Shown here: piece after piece, positions 6,743 to 13,850 of the stretch
How positions within the stretch are numbered: the first letter of the stretch is position 1
How the letters are laid out: the number at the start of each line of letters is the position of its first letter
DNA from: Fimbriimonadales bacterium
GTDB taxonomy: Bacteria; Armatimonadota; Fimbriimonadia; Fimbriimonadales; GBS-DC
Assembly (NCBI GenBank): GCA_026416065.1
Contig: JAOAFW010000154.1
Coordinates: 1 to 15,853, forward strand
Reading direction: 5' to 3'
Length of the DNA: 15,853 bases
Position numbers and translations under genes: made by a program
Notes under the pieces: generated by a model
Told to the model about the DNA's origin: nothing
The model's database searches: none
The model's input: the letters and a program-made list of their open reading frames with translations, nothing else

Positions 6743-7644
6743 GGGGCAGGATAGTAGAGGATTTCTTCCTGATCTTTGCTTTTGGCACGTGCAAGGTAGC
6801 CGCTACCGTCAAGTGTCTTGGTTTTCTGGGTCACGATGGATGACTGGCCTTCAGCGTTTACATCGAAAAAGCCGCCGACACCCATCGGATTGACCCCGGT
6901 CAAGTTTGGGTATTTTTGTACGCCGGCGAGCAGCCCGTTTTCCCAGCCCTGCGCTTCCTCTTTCGTCCAGGGCAAGGGGTTGTAAGAGGGCATCGAGATA
7001 ACGCGCACACCACGCTTCACGTGCTGGTCTATTAGTTCATGATAGAACCCGTCGAGGCAGATAAGCACACCCAGTTTCCCTGCAGGGGTGTTGACAACGG
7101 GTAGCTCGCATGGCGCAGCACAAAGGTTTAGCCCCGCTTCTTGCTCCAGTGGTACAAGATTGATCTTACGCTGTGTTAGCACACGCTCACCTTTGGGGTT
7201 ATAGGTATAGCTGACATTATGGACACAATCACCCTGAGCAATGGGTGCGCTACCTGCTACAATCCAGGCTTTTGCCATACGAGCGGCTTCCGAAAAGGCT
7301 TCGTGATAAACGCGCTCGACGAACGGGCTCAGAGTGCGAAGCAGCGAGCGAGTCGCGCCGGCGAACCCCCCTTCCGCATTAATTGTGTTTATCTGGAGAC
7401 GCTCCATCAGACGCAGCCCCGCCTCCACCATCGACTTGGCGCTTTGCACCCGCTCAAAGTCTTGCGTGAAAATGAGCCCCAGTCCCACATCCTCTGGAAA
7501 CACCACCAGCAGTTCGCCTTTGGGTACACGCTGCCGCACAGTGCGCATAAGTCCCAAGATACGTTCGCGAAACGCTTCCGCGCTCCGATAATCTTCCAGC
7601 CGATAGCGCATCTGAACTGCGACCAGAGTGGTGTCCTGCGCCAT
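6739..7644 (-). CDS. Carbon-nitrogen hydrolase (nitrilase superfamily)
   Basis: This is a 301-residue nitrilase-superfamily enzyme, which hydrolyses non-peptide C-N bonds in amides or nitriles through a Glu-Lys-Cys triad. The triad is visible as E51 in VVFPED, K160 in TQRKINLVP and C196 in GVLICLDGF. The N-terminal TTLVAVQMRYRL strand and the late GENGLLAGVQ-like helix region fit the alpha-beta-beta-alpha fold. No signal peptide is seen, so it is likely cytoplasmic. Substrate cannot be assigned; omega-amidase, carbamoylase and amidase types share these motifs. The ATG at 7644 has a weak Shine-Dalgarno site, and a TACAAT lies only 6 bases ahead, so the mRNA may be nearly leaderless. It is divergent from hpt, and its stop codon lies inside the rplJ promoter. 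Confidence 0.9.
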   Translation of the reverse strand: MAQDTTLVAVQMRYRLEDYRSAEAFRERILGLMRTVRQRVPKGELLVVFPEDVGLGLIFTQDFERVQSAKSMVEAGLRLMERLQINTINAEGGFAGATRSLLRTLSPFVERVYHEAFSEAARMAKAWIVAGSAPIAQGDCVHNVSYTYNPKGERVLTQRKINLVPLEQEAGLNLCAAPCELPVVNTPAGKLGVLICLDGFYHELIDQHVKRGVRVISMPSYNPLPWTKEEAQGWENGLLAGVQKYPNLTGVNPMGVGGFFDVNAEGQSSIVTQKTKTLDGSGYLARAKSKDQEEILYYPAP

Positions 7645-7654
7645 GTTGAAATTG

Positions 7655-7678
7655 TACCTGACGGAGCCGAATCAGGTA
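7655..7678. promoter_or_regulatory. Inverted repeat between divergent hydrolase and hpt genes, possible operator
   Basis: TACCTGA at 7655-7661 is mirrored exactly by TCAGGTA at 7672-7678 across a 10-bp spacer. It sits in the 52-bp gap between two divergent start codons and overlaps a TACAAT -10-like box facing the hydrolase (complement of 7651-7656). It also overlaps a weak TTGTAC/TATGCT pair with 19-bp spacing facing hpt. A shared operator is possible; a chance repeat is not excluded. Confidence 0.35.
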
Positions 7679-7696
7679 TGCTTGATAGGGAGAGCG

Positions 7697-8251
7697 ATGA
7701 CTCATTCAGACGACAGTGCGTGGCTCAAACATTTCCCGGAACTGGAAGTGCTTATCCCCAGTGAAACGCTTCAGGCGCGGGTGCGTGAACTGGGCGACCA
7801 GATTGCACGGGACTGTGCAACGAACCCTCCGCTGCTGGTCGGTGTGTTAAAGGGTTCTCTGGTTTTTCTGGCGGACCTGATGCGCGCGATTCCCTTGCCT
7901 GTGTCCTACGATTTTGTGGCAATTTCCAGTTACGGTACTGAGACACAATCTACGGGGCAGGTACGCCTGATAAAAGACCTCGACTCGCCCATCCATGACC
8001 GCCACGTGCTGGTAGTGGAGGACATTTACGACACGGGGCTGACCCTGAACTACCTGCTGGGGCAGTTGCGTCAGCGTGAGCCTGCCAGTTTGCGTGTCTG
8101 CACCCTGCTGAGCAAGCCCGCACGCCACCAGGTCAATATCGAACTCGCCTATTGCGGGTTCGAGATACCCGACCGTTTTGTAGTGGGCTACGGACTGGAC
8201 TATGCCGAGCGGTACCGCAACCTGCCGTTCATCGCGGTGCTAAACATCTGA
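7697..8251 (+). CDS. hpt: Hypoxanthine phosphoribosyltransferase
   Basis: This purine-salvage enzyme converts hypoxanthine (and usually guanine) with PRPP to IMP or GMP. The 184-residue product has VGVLKGSLVFLADLMR (48-63), DFVAISSYG (72-80) with the flexible-loop SYG, and IKDLDSPIHDRHVLVVEDI. The PRPP-binding motif is VVEDIYDTGLTL (106-117), and the purine-contacting C-terminal segment is PDRFVVGYGLDYAERYRNLP (158-177). The length matches the usual 175-190. The frame stays open back to a GTG at 7628, but that would overlap the divergent gene. The ATG at 7697 has AGGGAGAG just upstream and begins where Hpt proteins begin. It is convergent with the GNAT-like gene, with 15 bases between the stop codons. 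Confidence 0.97.
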   Translation: MTHSDDSAWLKHFPELEVLIPSETLQARVRELGDQIARDCATNPPLLVGVLKGSLVFLADLMRAIPLPVSYDFVAISSYGTETQSTGQVRLIKDLDSPIHDRHVLVVEDIYDTGLTLNYLLGQLRQREPASLRVCTLLSKPARHQVNIELAYCGFEIPDRFVVGYGLDYAERYRNLPFIAVLNI

Positions 8252-8266
8252 GCCCAAGAGAACGGT

Positions 8267-8965
8267 TTAGTTCGGCTGGGTTGCTGCCAATGTCCGTTCG
8301 GAAGCGACTTCCACCACGGCGCGATCCCGATACAAGGGCTGATAGTACGGATTGCGCCAAACCAGTTTCAGCGCACAGTTCAGCGACTCATCGTCACCTT
8401 CCAGATAGTCCACCACGCCGTACTCAGGCATAAAACTCAGTCCTTCGTAGAACACCTGATAGGGGTCATGGAGTGTGTTCACATAAAGGCTGAGCAGTCG
8501 ACTCTTGCAGTCTGTGGTGAGGGTATCTGGATGGTACCCTTGCGCCTCTACCCATTTGCGGAAGCGTGGGAGCCGCCCAAAAATAAGGGTCTGGTATACA
8601 TGGGAGCGAATAAAGAGGCGTCGGTTGGCGATGAACAGTGCACGCGCCGCCTCCTGCTTTTTCGAGGCGACACTCACCGCGTAGAGATACTCGCCCAGCG
8701 GCGAGTGCGTGCTGCAGGTGCCACCCCCCGTGTCCAGGTACCAGCTCTCGTGAATCTGGTGACCGTGCAGGTAGATGACCATGCTGTAGCCGTAGATGCG
8801 TCCGTCGTATTCAGCAACGAGGAAACCCTGAGGATGATGGCAAAGCCACTGCTCGAAGTAGTCGCGCGTCAACGCAACGTTACCGAAGAGTTGATCTAAC
8901 TCCACAATACGATTTAGATCATCTTCAGCTGCTTGCCTGACCGAGAATGAGCCCACCGGTATCAT
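8267..8965 (-). CDS. GNAT-like N-acetyltransferase family protein
   Basis: The 232-residue protein has a GNAT-like layout. The beta1-alpha1 entry FSVRQAAEDDLNRIVELDQLF (7-27) is followed by the beta2-beta3 hairpin GFLVAEYDGRIYGYSMVIYL. LYAVSVASKKQEAARALFIA stands where the beta4/CoA-pyrophosphate loop normally is, and a late beta segment GLSFMPEYGVVDYLEGDD follows. The classical Q/RxxGxG/A loop is not clear: KKQEAARALF replaces the glycines. CoA binding may therefore be altered or lost. The substrate is unknown. The ATG at 8965 follows a strong AAGGAGGT 5 bases upstream, and a promoter (TTGCAA-N18-TATAAT) is visible about 115 bases ahead. It stands alone, convergent with hpt. Confidence 0.75.
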   Translation of the reverse strand: MIPVGSFSVRQAAEDDLNRIVELDQLFGNVALTRDYFEQWLCHHPQGFLVAEYDGRIYGYSMVIYLHGHQIHESWYLDTGGGTCSTHSPLGEYLYAVSVASKKQEAARALFIANRRLFIRSHVYQTLIFGRLPRFRKWVEAQGYHPDTLTTDCKSRLLSLYVNTLHDPYQVFYEGLSFMPEYGVVDYLEGDDESLNCALKLVWRNPYYQPLYRDRAVVEVASERTLAATQPN

Positions 8966-9081
8966 CTATGACCTCCTTGGAATTATGTTGATATGGAAAG
9001 GACAGGCGTCAAGGGCGGTGCGATTTCAGATAATAGTGGCTTCGCGTCGCGCTGCGCTTTTTGACCACTCTATGTACTCCA

Positions 9082-9111
9082 ATTATAGCCTATCACGAGC
9101 GCGAATTGCAA
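9082..9111 (-). promoter_or_regulatory. Promoter of the GNAT-like gene
   Basis: On the - strand, TTGCAA (complement of 9106-9111) and a perfect TATAAT (complement of 9082-9087) are 18 bases apart. The predicted start near 9075 leaves a leader of about 110 nt before the ATG at 8965. I see no conserved RNA structure in that leader. Confidence 0.55.
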
Positions 9112-9216
9112 CTCCCTTTCCCCAAAACAGGGGCATTTACTTGGAACATTCAGTGCATCTTACGGAAAAACTCTCGATTTCCGCTTCTTCGCTGTCTCTC
9201 TTGGTAGAAACTGGGC

Positions 9217-9222
9217 TATAAT
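9217..9222 (+). promoter_or_regulatory. -10 box of the SigH-like sigma factor gene
   Basis: A perfect TATAAT ends 16 bases before the ATG at 9239, giving a very short leader that still holds a GGTGGTGAG Shine-Dalgarno-like run. No acceptable -35 hexamer lies at 16-18 bp, so recognition may rely on an activator or on another sigma factor. Confidence 0.5.
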
Positions 9223-9238
9223 AGGGTGGTGAGCGCCT

Positions 9239-9826
9239 ATGGAAGCGCGTTGCGATTATCAGGCGATGAATGAGCTGGTGCTGCGGGCGCAGCAGGGGGA
9301 TGAACGGGCGGCAGAGCAGGTGATGACGCTGTTCCAGCCGCTGGTACAAAGTGTTGCAGGGCGGTTCTATATGCCCTATTGCGATCCGGAGGATGTGAGT
9401 CAGGTGGCTCTGATTGGTCTATGGCGCGCTGTCCTCTGTTTTGACCCTGAACGCAAGTCAGGGTTCGCAGCGTTTGCACGGGTTTGTATCCGTCGACAGA
9501 TTTTGTCGGAGCTGAAGCGGATGCAGCGTCTTCATCTGCCCGCTTTTAGTCTCTCGGGGGAGGAACACTGCCGCTGGCTGGAGCAACTGCCTGATCCCAA
9601 GCAGAGCCTAATAGAGTATTTCTCCGAACTGGAGGCGGCACAGTGCCAGCGTGAGTTTCTGGAGAGCCGACTGAGCCCGTTAGAGTCGCAGGTTGTCACT
9701 TTGTATCAGCAGCAGTTGACCTATCGCGAAATTGCCGAGCGGATAGGTTGCTCGCCGAAGGCAGTGGACAATGCCTTGGCACGAGTCAAGCGCAAAGCGC
9801 GCCGGCGTCTAAGCGAGGGAGACTAA
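9239..9826 (+). CDS. Sigma-70 family sigma factor, SigH-like
   Basis: This 195-residue protein directs RNA polymerase to alternative promoters. Region 2 covers about residues 12-95: NELVLRAQQGDERAAEQVM, DPEDVSQVALIGLWRAVLCF (49-68, core binding and -10 recognition) and FAAFARVCIRRQILSELKR. Region 4 covers about 140-192 and contains the helix-turn-helix QLTYREIAERIGCSPKAVDNAL (159-180) that reads the -35 box. Region 3 is absent apart from a linker. The FAAFARVCIRRQI stretch resembles the Firmicutes SigH family more than typical ECF factors. No anti-sigma gene is adjacent on the same strand. The convergent neighbour is a membrane protein whose stop codon overlaps this one, but nothing marks it as an anti-sigma. 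The regulon is unknown. Confidence 0.88.
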   Translation: MEARCDYQAMNELVLRAQQGDERAAEQVMTLFQPLVQSVAGRFYMPYCDPEDVSQVALIGLWRAVLCFDPERKSGFAAFARVCIRRQILSELKRMQRLHLPAFSLSGEEHCRWLEQLPDPKQSLIEYFSELEAAQCQREFLESRLSPLESQVVTLYQQQLTYREIAERIGCSPKAVDNALARVKRKARRRLSEGD

Positions 9827-11334
9827 GGTGTACCGGGAGGCGGCGTCTCCTGCGTGGTCTCGACGCTGACCGTGACCTTCGACTGAACCGGTCTACCGTC
9901 GCCATCGTAAGCAGTCAGGGTGTAGGTGGTGGTGGTCAATGGGGTTACGGTCATCTCGCCCTGTTTGGGGTCGATGCGTCCCACGCCGTTGTCGATCTCC
10001 GCTCGAATGGCGTTGAACAGCTCCCAACGCAGGATCACGCTTTCACCCGCCCGTACCTTTTCGGGTTGCGCCGTGAAGCTCACAATTTGCGCCTGAGATG
10101 GGTCGATTACCTCGACCTTGACTTTTTTGCTGACCGACTTGCCCGCGGCGTTTCGGGCGAGGAGTTCGTATTCAGTGGTGCGCGAGGGGCGGTGTTCGTA
10201 GCCGGGCATCGCAGGATCCAACTTCAGTCCGCCGGGTGGGGTCAGTATGAGTTCAGTAGCGTTTTGCACCTCCCAGCGCAGCAGGACGCTTTCACCGCGC
10301 TTAATCTGGGGCGGTTCAGCGTAGAATTTACCGATAACGGGCGCGGGCGGTTCAGGCGCGTTCTGTACGATGACAACCACCTCGCGCAGCTGCTCGCCGT
10401 AGCGGTTGCGGGCAATCAGCCGATAAGTCGTGGTGGTTTGCGGTTGCGCCTGCACGGAGCGCGTCTTATTTGGGTCGAACTCGCCCAGTCCGGGCTCGAT
10501 AAGCACCCTATCGGCGTTGCGTACAACCCAGCTGAGTGTGGTCGACTCCCCGGCGGTAATCTGCGCCGGCTGCGCGGTGAATTCTGCGATTTCGACGGGC
10601 AACGGGCGTGTATATGCCCAAAGTGCAAGTAGTAGTCCCAGCACAACCAGAAATCCCAGCACAAGTGGGCTGACGACGCCGCGCCGCTCCAGTTGCGCTT
10701 GTACGGAGGTAGAGCGCAGAGGGTCTTCCACGCTGCGCGCCGTCGCGGTGAAGCTAAACAACGCCGGGTTCGCCAGGATCGGCATCCGGCGCGGCTGGGC
10801 ATAGAGCAAAACGTGCTGCGTCTCACCTGGCGCCAGCGGCGCACGCTCACGTTCCAGTTCGAACACTACCTCGTCTTCCGGGTCGGATGCGTGCAATTGC
10901 ACTGTCTGTTCCGTGTTGCCGAAGTTGGAGATGGTGAGTTCGTAAGGCACGCGCTTGCGCCACGGGGAGGCGATGTTGCGTTTGGGGGCGATTTCCAGCG
11001 TCAGCATACTGTAGGGACGGATGGTGAGGCTCGCCTGTGCTACGCCTGCGCCACCGTTCTCTAACGAACGCGCACGCACAAGGATTGGGTAAGTGCCGGC
11101 ACGGCTCTCAGTGTTGCGCGGCGGACGGATAAGGATGCGCTCTTGCACTTCCTCGCCGGGCGCAACCTGAAACGAGGGGATGGGGATGGCACACCACTCG
11201 GCATCGACGCCTTCCACTTCCAGCGCAACCTGGTCGGGTGTGTCGCCCTCGTTGCGCACCATCGCCACAATCTGCGCCGAGCCGCCCGGCTCGACCTGCA
11301 CTTCGTCCTGCCCCAACCTGACGCGAATCGCCAT
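9823..11334 (-). CDS. Membrane protein with Ig-like repeats (N-terminal pair, TM, three C-terminal repeats)
   Basis: Residues are numbered from a TTG at 11337. I prefer the next codon, ATG at 11334. Two Ig/NEW3-like beta domains come first (about 2-108 and 112-212), with motifs such as VEPGGSAQIVAMVRNEGDTPDQV and LTISNFGNTEQTVQLHA. One membrane helix follows at about 221-242 (VSPLVLGFLVVLGLLLALWAY). Then come three related repeats at about 249-325, 335-411 and 417-492, each with the pattern I-x-F-x-A-x-P, GES-x-x-L-x-W-x-x-x-NA, a DP segment and TTTY-x-L-x-A. The tail is ETPPPGTP. No enzyme motif is seen, so a structural or binding role at the cell envelope is inferred. There is no signal peptide. 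Its stop codon overlaps that of the convergent sigma gene. It lies 48 bases downstream of recA on the same strand. Confidence 0.85.
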   Translation of the reverse strand: MAIRVRLGQDEVQVEPGGSAQIVAMVRNEGDTPDQVALEVEGVDAEWCAIPIPSFQVAPGEEVQERILIRPPRNTESRAGTYPILVRARSLENGGAGVAQASLTIRPYSMLTLEIAPKRNIASPWRKRVPYELTISNFGNTEQTVQLHASDPEDEVVFELERERAPLAPGETQHVLLYAQPRRMPILANPALFSFTATARSVEDPLRSTSVQAQLERRGVVSPLVLGFLVVLGLLLALWAYTRPLPVEIAEFTAQPAQITAGESTTLSWVVRNADRVLIEPGLGEFDPNKTRSVQAQPQTTTTYRLIARNRYGEQLREVVVIVQNAPEPPAPVIGKFYAEPPQIKRGESVLLRWEVQNATELILTPPGGLKLDPAMPGYEHRPSRTTEYELLARNAAGKSVSKKVKVEVIDPSQAQIVSFTAQPEKVRAGESVILRWELFNAIRAEIDNGVGRIDPKQGEMTVTPLTTTTYTLTAYDGDGRPVQSKVTVSVETTQETPPPGTP

Positions 11335-11382
11335 CAAGCAGAGATTGTACCCTCTCGGGACGTCTCAGGAGGGGGGGGACGT

Positions 11383-12438
11383 TTAGTCCACTGCCTCAAC
11401 CATTTCTTCTACATCACTGGCAGCGACGACGGCGGTGGGTGCCATCTGAGCGCGCACGGCTTGCTCAATCTGCTGTACCAGTTCGGGATTCTGTTCCAGA
11501 TAGGCGCGGGCGTTCTCGCGTCCCTGCCCCAGACGGGTGTCGCCGAAGCTGAACCAGGTGCCCGATTTCTGGATAATGCCCATCGCCAGTGCCTGATCAA
11601 TCAGGTCGCCTAATTTGGAGATGCCCTGCCCAAAGATGACATCGAACTCCGCCTGACGGAAGGGCGGCGCGACCTTGTTCTTGGCGACTTTAACGCGCGT
11701 GCGCACACCGATGATCTCGTTGCCCTGTTTGATGTTGTCCACACGGCGCACCTCAAGTCGTACAGACGCCCAGAACTTAAGCGCACGTCCGCCCGGGGTC
11801 GTTTCTGGGTTGCCGTACATCACGCCGACCTTTTCGCGAATCTGGTTGATGAATACGACTGCCGTATTGCTTTTGGCGGCAGACGCGCCAAGTTTGCGCA
11901 GCGCCTGCGACATCAGCCGTGCCTGCGCACCGACCGTCACATCGCCGATGTCGCCCTCCACCTCCTGACGAGGCATCAAGGCAGCGACGGAGTCCAGTAC
12001 GGCGATATCAAATGCGCCGCTTCGAATCAGCGTGTCCATAATTTCTAACGCCTCGTCGCCTGTAGAAGGTTGCGAGATGAACAGGCGGTCAACATCCACG
12101 CCGATGGCGCGGGCATACTCGGGATCGAGCGCGTGTTCCGCATCTACAAACAGGGCGTTTCCACCCAGTTTCTGCGCTTCAGCGATCATGTGAAGCGCAA
12201 GGGTCGTTTTACCCGACGATTCTGTGCCGTAGACCTCGATGATTCGCCCGCGTGGGATGCCCCCTACGCCCAGTGCAATATCCAAAGCGGTACTGCCTGT
12301 GGGGATGGCAGCGACCTGCAGGCGTGTCGCCTCGCCCAGTCGCATCACGCTTCCCTTACCGAACTGGCGCTCCGCCTGCGCAATCGCGGCTTCCAGCGCC
12401 TTCTGCTTGTCCACTGCCGAGATGTTGTTCGTCGCCAT
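11383..12438 (-). CDS. recA: Recombinase RecA
   Basis: RecA is the ATP-dependent strand-exchange protein of homologous recombination and the co-protease that triggers LexA cleavage. The 351-residue chain is full length. It has ALEAAIAQAERQFGKGSVMRLG (14-35), Walker A GTESSGKTT (71-79), VDAEHALDPEYARAIGV, Walker B-like IAVLDSVAALMP, loop L1 EVEGDIGD, the NQIREKVGVMYGNPETTPGG segment with loop L2, and the C-terminal domain. The Walker A second residue is Thr where most RecA proteins have Pro. The ATG at 12438 has CAGGAGA about 6 bases upstream. A perfect-consensus promoter and a palindrome sit just ahead of it. recX or lexA are not in the window. Confidence 0.98.
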   Translation of the reverse strand: MATNNISAVDKQKALEAAIAQAERQFGKGSVMRLGEATRLQVAAIPTGSTALDIALGVGGIPRGRIIEVYGTESSGKTTLALHMIAEAQKLGGNALFVDAEHALDPEYARAIGVDVDRLFISQPSTGDEALEIMDTLIRSGAFDIAVLDSVAALMPRQEVEGDIGDVTVGAQARLMSQALRKLGASAAKSNTAVVFINQIREKVGVMYGNPETTPGGRALKFWASVRLEVRRVDNIKQGNEIIGVRTRVKVAKNKVAPPFRQAEFDVIFGQGISKLGDLIDQALAMGIIQKSGTWFSFGDTRLGQGRENARAYLEQNPELVQQIEQAVRAQMAPTAVVAASDVEEMVEAVD

Positions 12439-12454
12439 CGTCGTCTCCTGAGAG

Positions 12455-12470
12455 GTAGATAATTGTCTAC
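12455..12470. promoter_or_regulatory. Near-perfect 16-bp palindrome over the recA start site, candidate LexA operator
   Basis: Read on the recA strand the site is GTAGACAATTATCTAC; 14 of 16 bases obey the dyad (GTAGA-N6-TCTAC with AATT at the centre). It begins 3 bases after the TATAAT box, so it covers the predicted transcription start, a classic repressor position. It matches neither the E. coli box (CTGT-N8-ACAG) nor the Bacillus box (GAAC-N4-GTTC). A lineage-specific LexA-type operator is an inference. Confidence 0.45.
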
Positions 12471-12473
12471 AGG

Positions 12474-12501
12474 ATTATACCCGACGCGGCGCGTTTGTCA
12501 A
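12474..12501 (-). promoter_or_regulatory. Consensus sigma70 promoter of recA
   Basis: On the - strand a perfect TTGACA (complement of 12496-12501) and a perfect TATAAT (complement of 12474-12479) are 16 bp apart. The predicted start is near 12466-12468, giving a leader of about 30 nt. Such a strong promoter would normally need a repressor, which fits the palindrome that overlaps its start site. Confidence 0.85.
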
Positions 12502-12517
12502 GATGTAGCGTGGGGCA

Positions 12518-13717
12518 TTACGCCGCTTCCCGGCTGTCGCGCGGCGGGTTTGACGATTGAGCTTCATCGGTAGGCAGAAACACCGAGAAGCGCGTGCCTT
12601 CACCCAGCGTACTAAGCACACGGATTTCGCCGCGGTGTTCGTCTACGATTTGCTTGGCAATCGATAGCCCCAGCCCTGTGCCGTTTTCTTTGCGCGTGTA
12701 GAACGGCTCGAAGATTTTGTCTAATTCTTCGGGCGGGATGCCATGCCCGGTGTCTTCCACATGGATCCAGACGCCTTTTGGCTCCTCGCTGTGTTCTGTG
12801 ATGACACGCACGGTTCCGCCGCTCGGCGTTGCTTGTTGAGCATTAATAAGCAAGTTGGTGAACACATGTTGCAGGCGCGCTGCGTTGCCCCATACAGGCG
12901 GTAATTCAGGTGCAAGCTGTTTCTCCAGCGTAATCCCGTTGCGCAGGAGAAGGTGCTCGGTGAACACAAAGGCGTCGCGTAGTGTCTGATTCATGTCAAC
13001 TAAGCTGCGCGCGCTGGGCTTGGAGGCGCGTGCGAAACGGAGCAAAGTGCTGACGATATCGCGTGCGCGGTGTGCGCCATGCACGAGGTTGTCCAGCGCC
13101 TGAGCGATGCGCTCGTACTCCGTATCATTCCAGTTACTGGGACGGTTAGAACGCAGTTTTTCGGAGACCAGCTGCGCGAAGCCAACAACGGCGGTCAGAG
13201 GGTTGTTCAACTCGTGAGCCACTCCCGCCGCCAGCGTGCCGATTGCTGACATTTTCTCTTGCTGAAACAACGCCTCGGATTTCTGGCGCAGCTCTTCGTA
13301 GGCGCGCTGGAGCTGATCGAACAGTTCGCAGTTATGTTTGCGCAGGTTGCGACGCTCAAGGGCACGTGCGACGACAGTGTTGAGAATCCCTATGTCGTCC
13401 AGTGGCTTGAGTAGGTATTCAAAAATGTTGCCCGCTTTGAACGCCTGCAGGGCGTTTTCCAGCGAACCGTGTCCTGTTAGCACGATAATCTCGGCTTCAG
13501 GGAGGTATTCACGCGCTGCAGCGATGACGGCAAGCCCGTCTTTGCGCGGCATGCGCATATCGGTCAGGATTACTGCGTACTCGTTCTCGCGAATCTTACC
13601 GATGGCTTCCTCGCCATCAGCAGCGGTGTCCAGCAAGTAGCCGTCGCCCCGCAGCTGGCGCATATAGATATAGCGCAGGTCCTCCTCGTCGTCCACAATT
13701 AGCACACGCTCTGACAT
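12518..13717 (-). CDS. REC-histidine kinase protein (receiver domain plus HisKA/HATPase)
   Basis: This 399-residue soluble signalling protein joins an N-terminal receiver domain to a kinase core. In REC (3-115) the acidic pocket VDDEED, phospho-acceptor D53 (ILTDMRMP), T81 and K104 are all present. A helical linker, probably coiled coil (about 116-155), leads to HisKA with H168 in AHELNNPLTAVVGF. The HATPase domain has the N box LLINAQQAT (N292), G1 DTGHGIP (322-328) and G2 GTGLGLS (346-352), and its last strand ends near LPTDE. There is no sensor, membrane or DNA-binding domain. It probably receives phosphate on REC to control its own kinase and passes it to an unknown regulator encoded elsewhere. 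The ATG at 13717 has only a weak, distant GAGGG. It lies 79 bp upstream of recA on the same strand, but recA has its own promoter. Confidence 0.93.
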   Translation of the reverse strand: MSERVLIVDDEEDLRYIYMRQLRGDGYLLDTAADGEEAIGKIRENEYAVILTDMRMPRKDGLAVIAAAREYLPEAEIIVLTGHGSLENALQAFKAGNIFEYLLKPLDDIGILNTVVARALERRNLRKHNCELFDQLQRAYEELRQKSEALFQQEKMSAIGTLAAGVAHELNNPLTAVVGFAQLVSEKLRSNRPSNWNDTEYERIAQALDNLVHGAHRARDIVSTLLRFARASKPSARSLVDMNQTLRDAFVFTEHLLLRNGITLEKQLAPELPPVWGNAARLQHVFTNLLINAQQATPSGGTVRVITEHSEEPKGVWIHVEDTGHGIPPEELDKIFEPFYTRKENGTGLGLSIAKQIVDEHRGEIRVLSTLGEGTRFSVFLPTDEAQSSNPPRDSREAA

Positions 13718-13850
13718 ACTACTCTTGCCCTCACAAGAATTATCGGCAATTAGGTGGAATTGACTCAGAGGTTATTTGTGAAAACAAACTTCCCTCAGCC
13801 AACTGGGAAAGCATGTTCAAAAGTAGTCTCGCGTGGAGTGGCGTATAGGC

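Noticed and set aside
7628..7696. N-terminal extension of hpt back to a GTG
   Set aside because: It overlaps the divergent hydrolase start, lies beyond the normal Hpt N-terminus and lacks a ribosome binding site.
9748..10632. 294-codon forward frame opposite the Ig-repeat membrane protein
   Set aside because: It is an antisense shadow in G+C-rich coding DNA. The opposite strand encodes clear repeated domains with conserved patterns.
11335..11382. Possible terminator between recA and the Ig-repeat gene
   Set aside because: Only a 5-bp CCCTC/GAGGG stem can form and no T-run follows, too weak to call.
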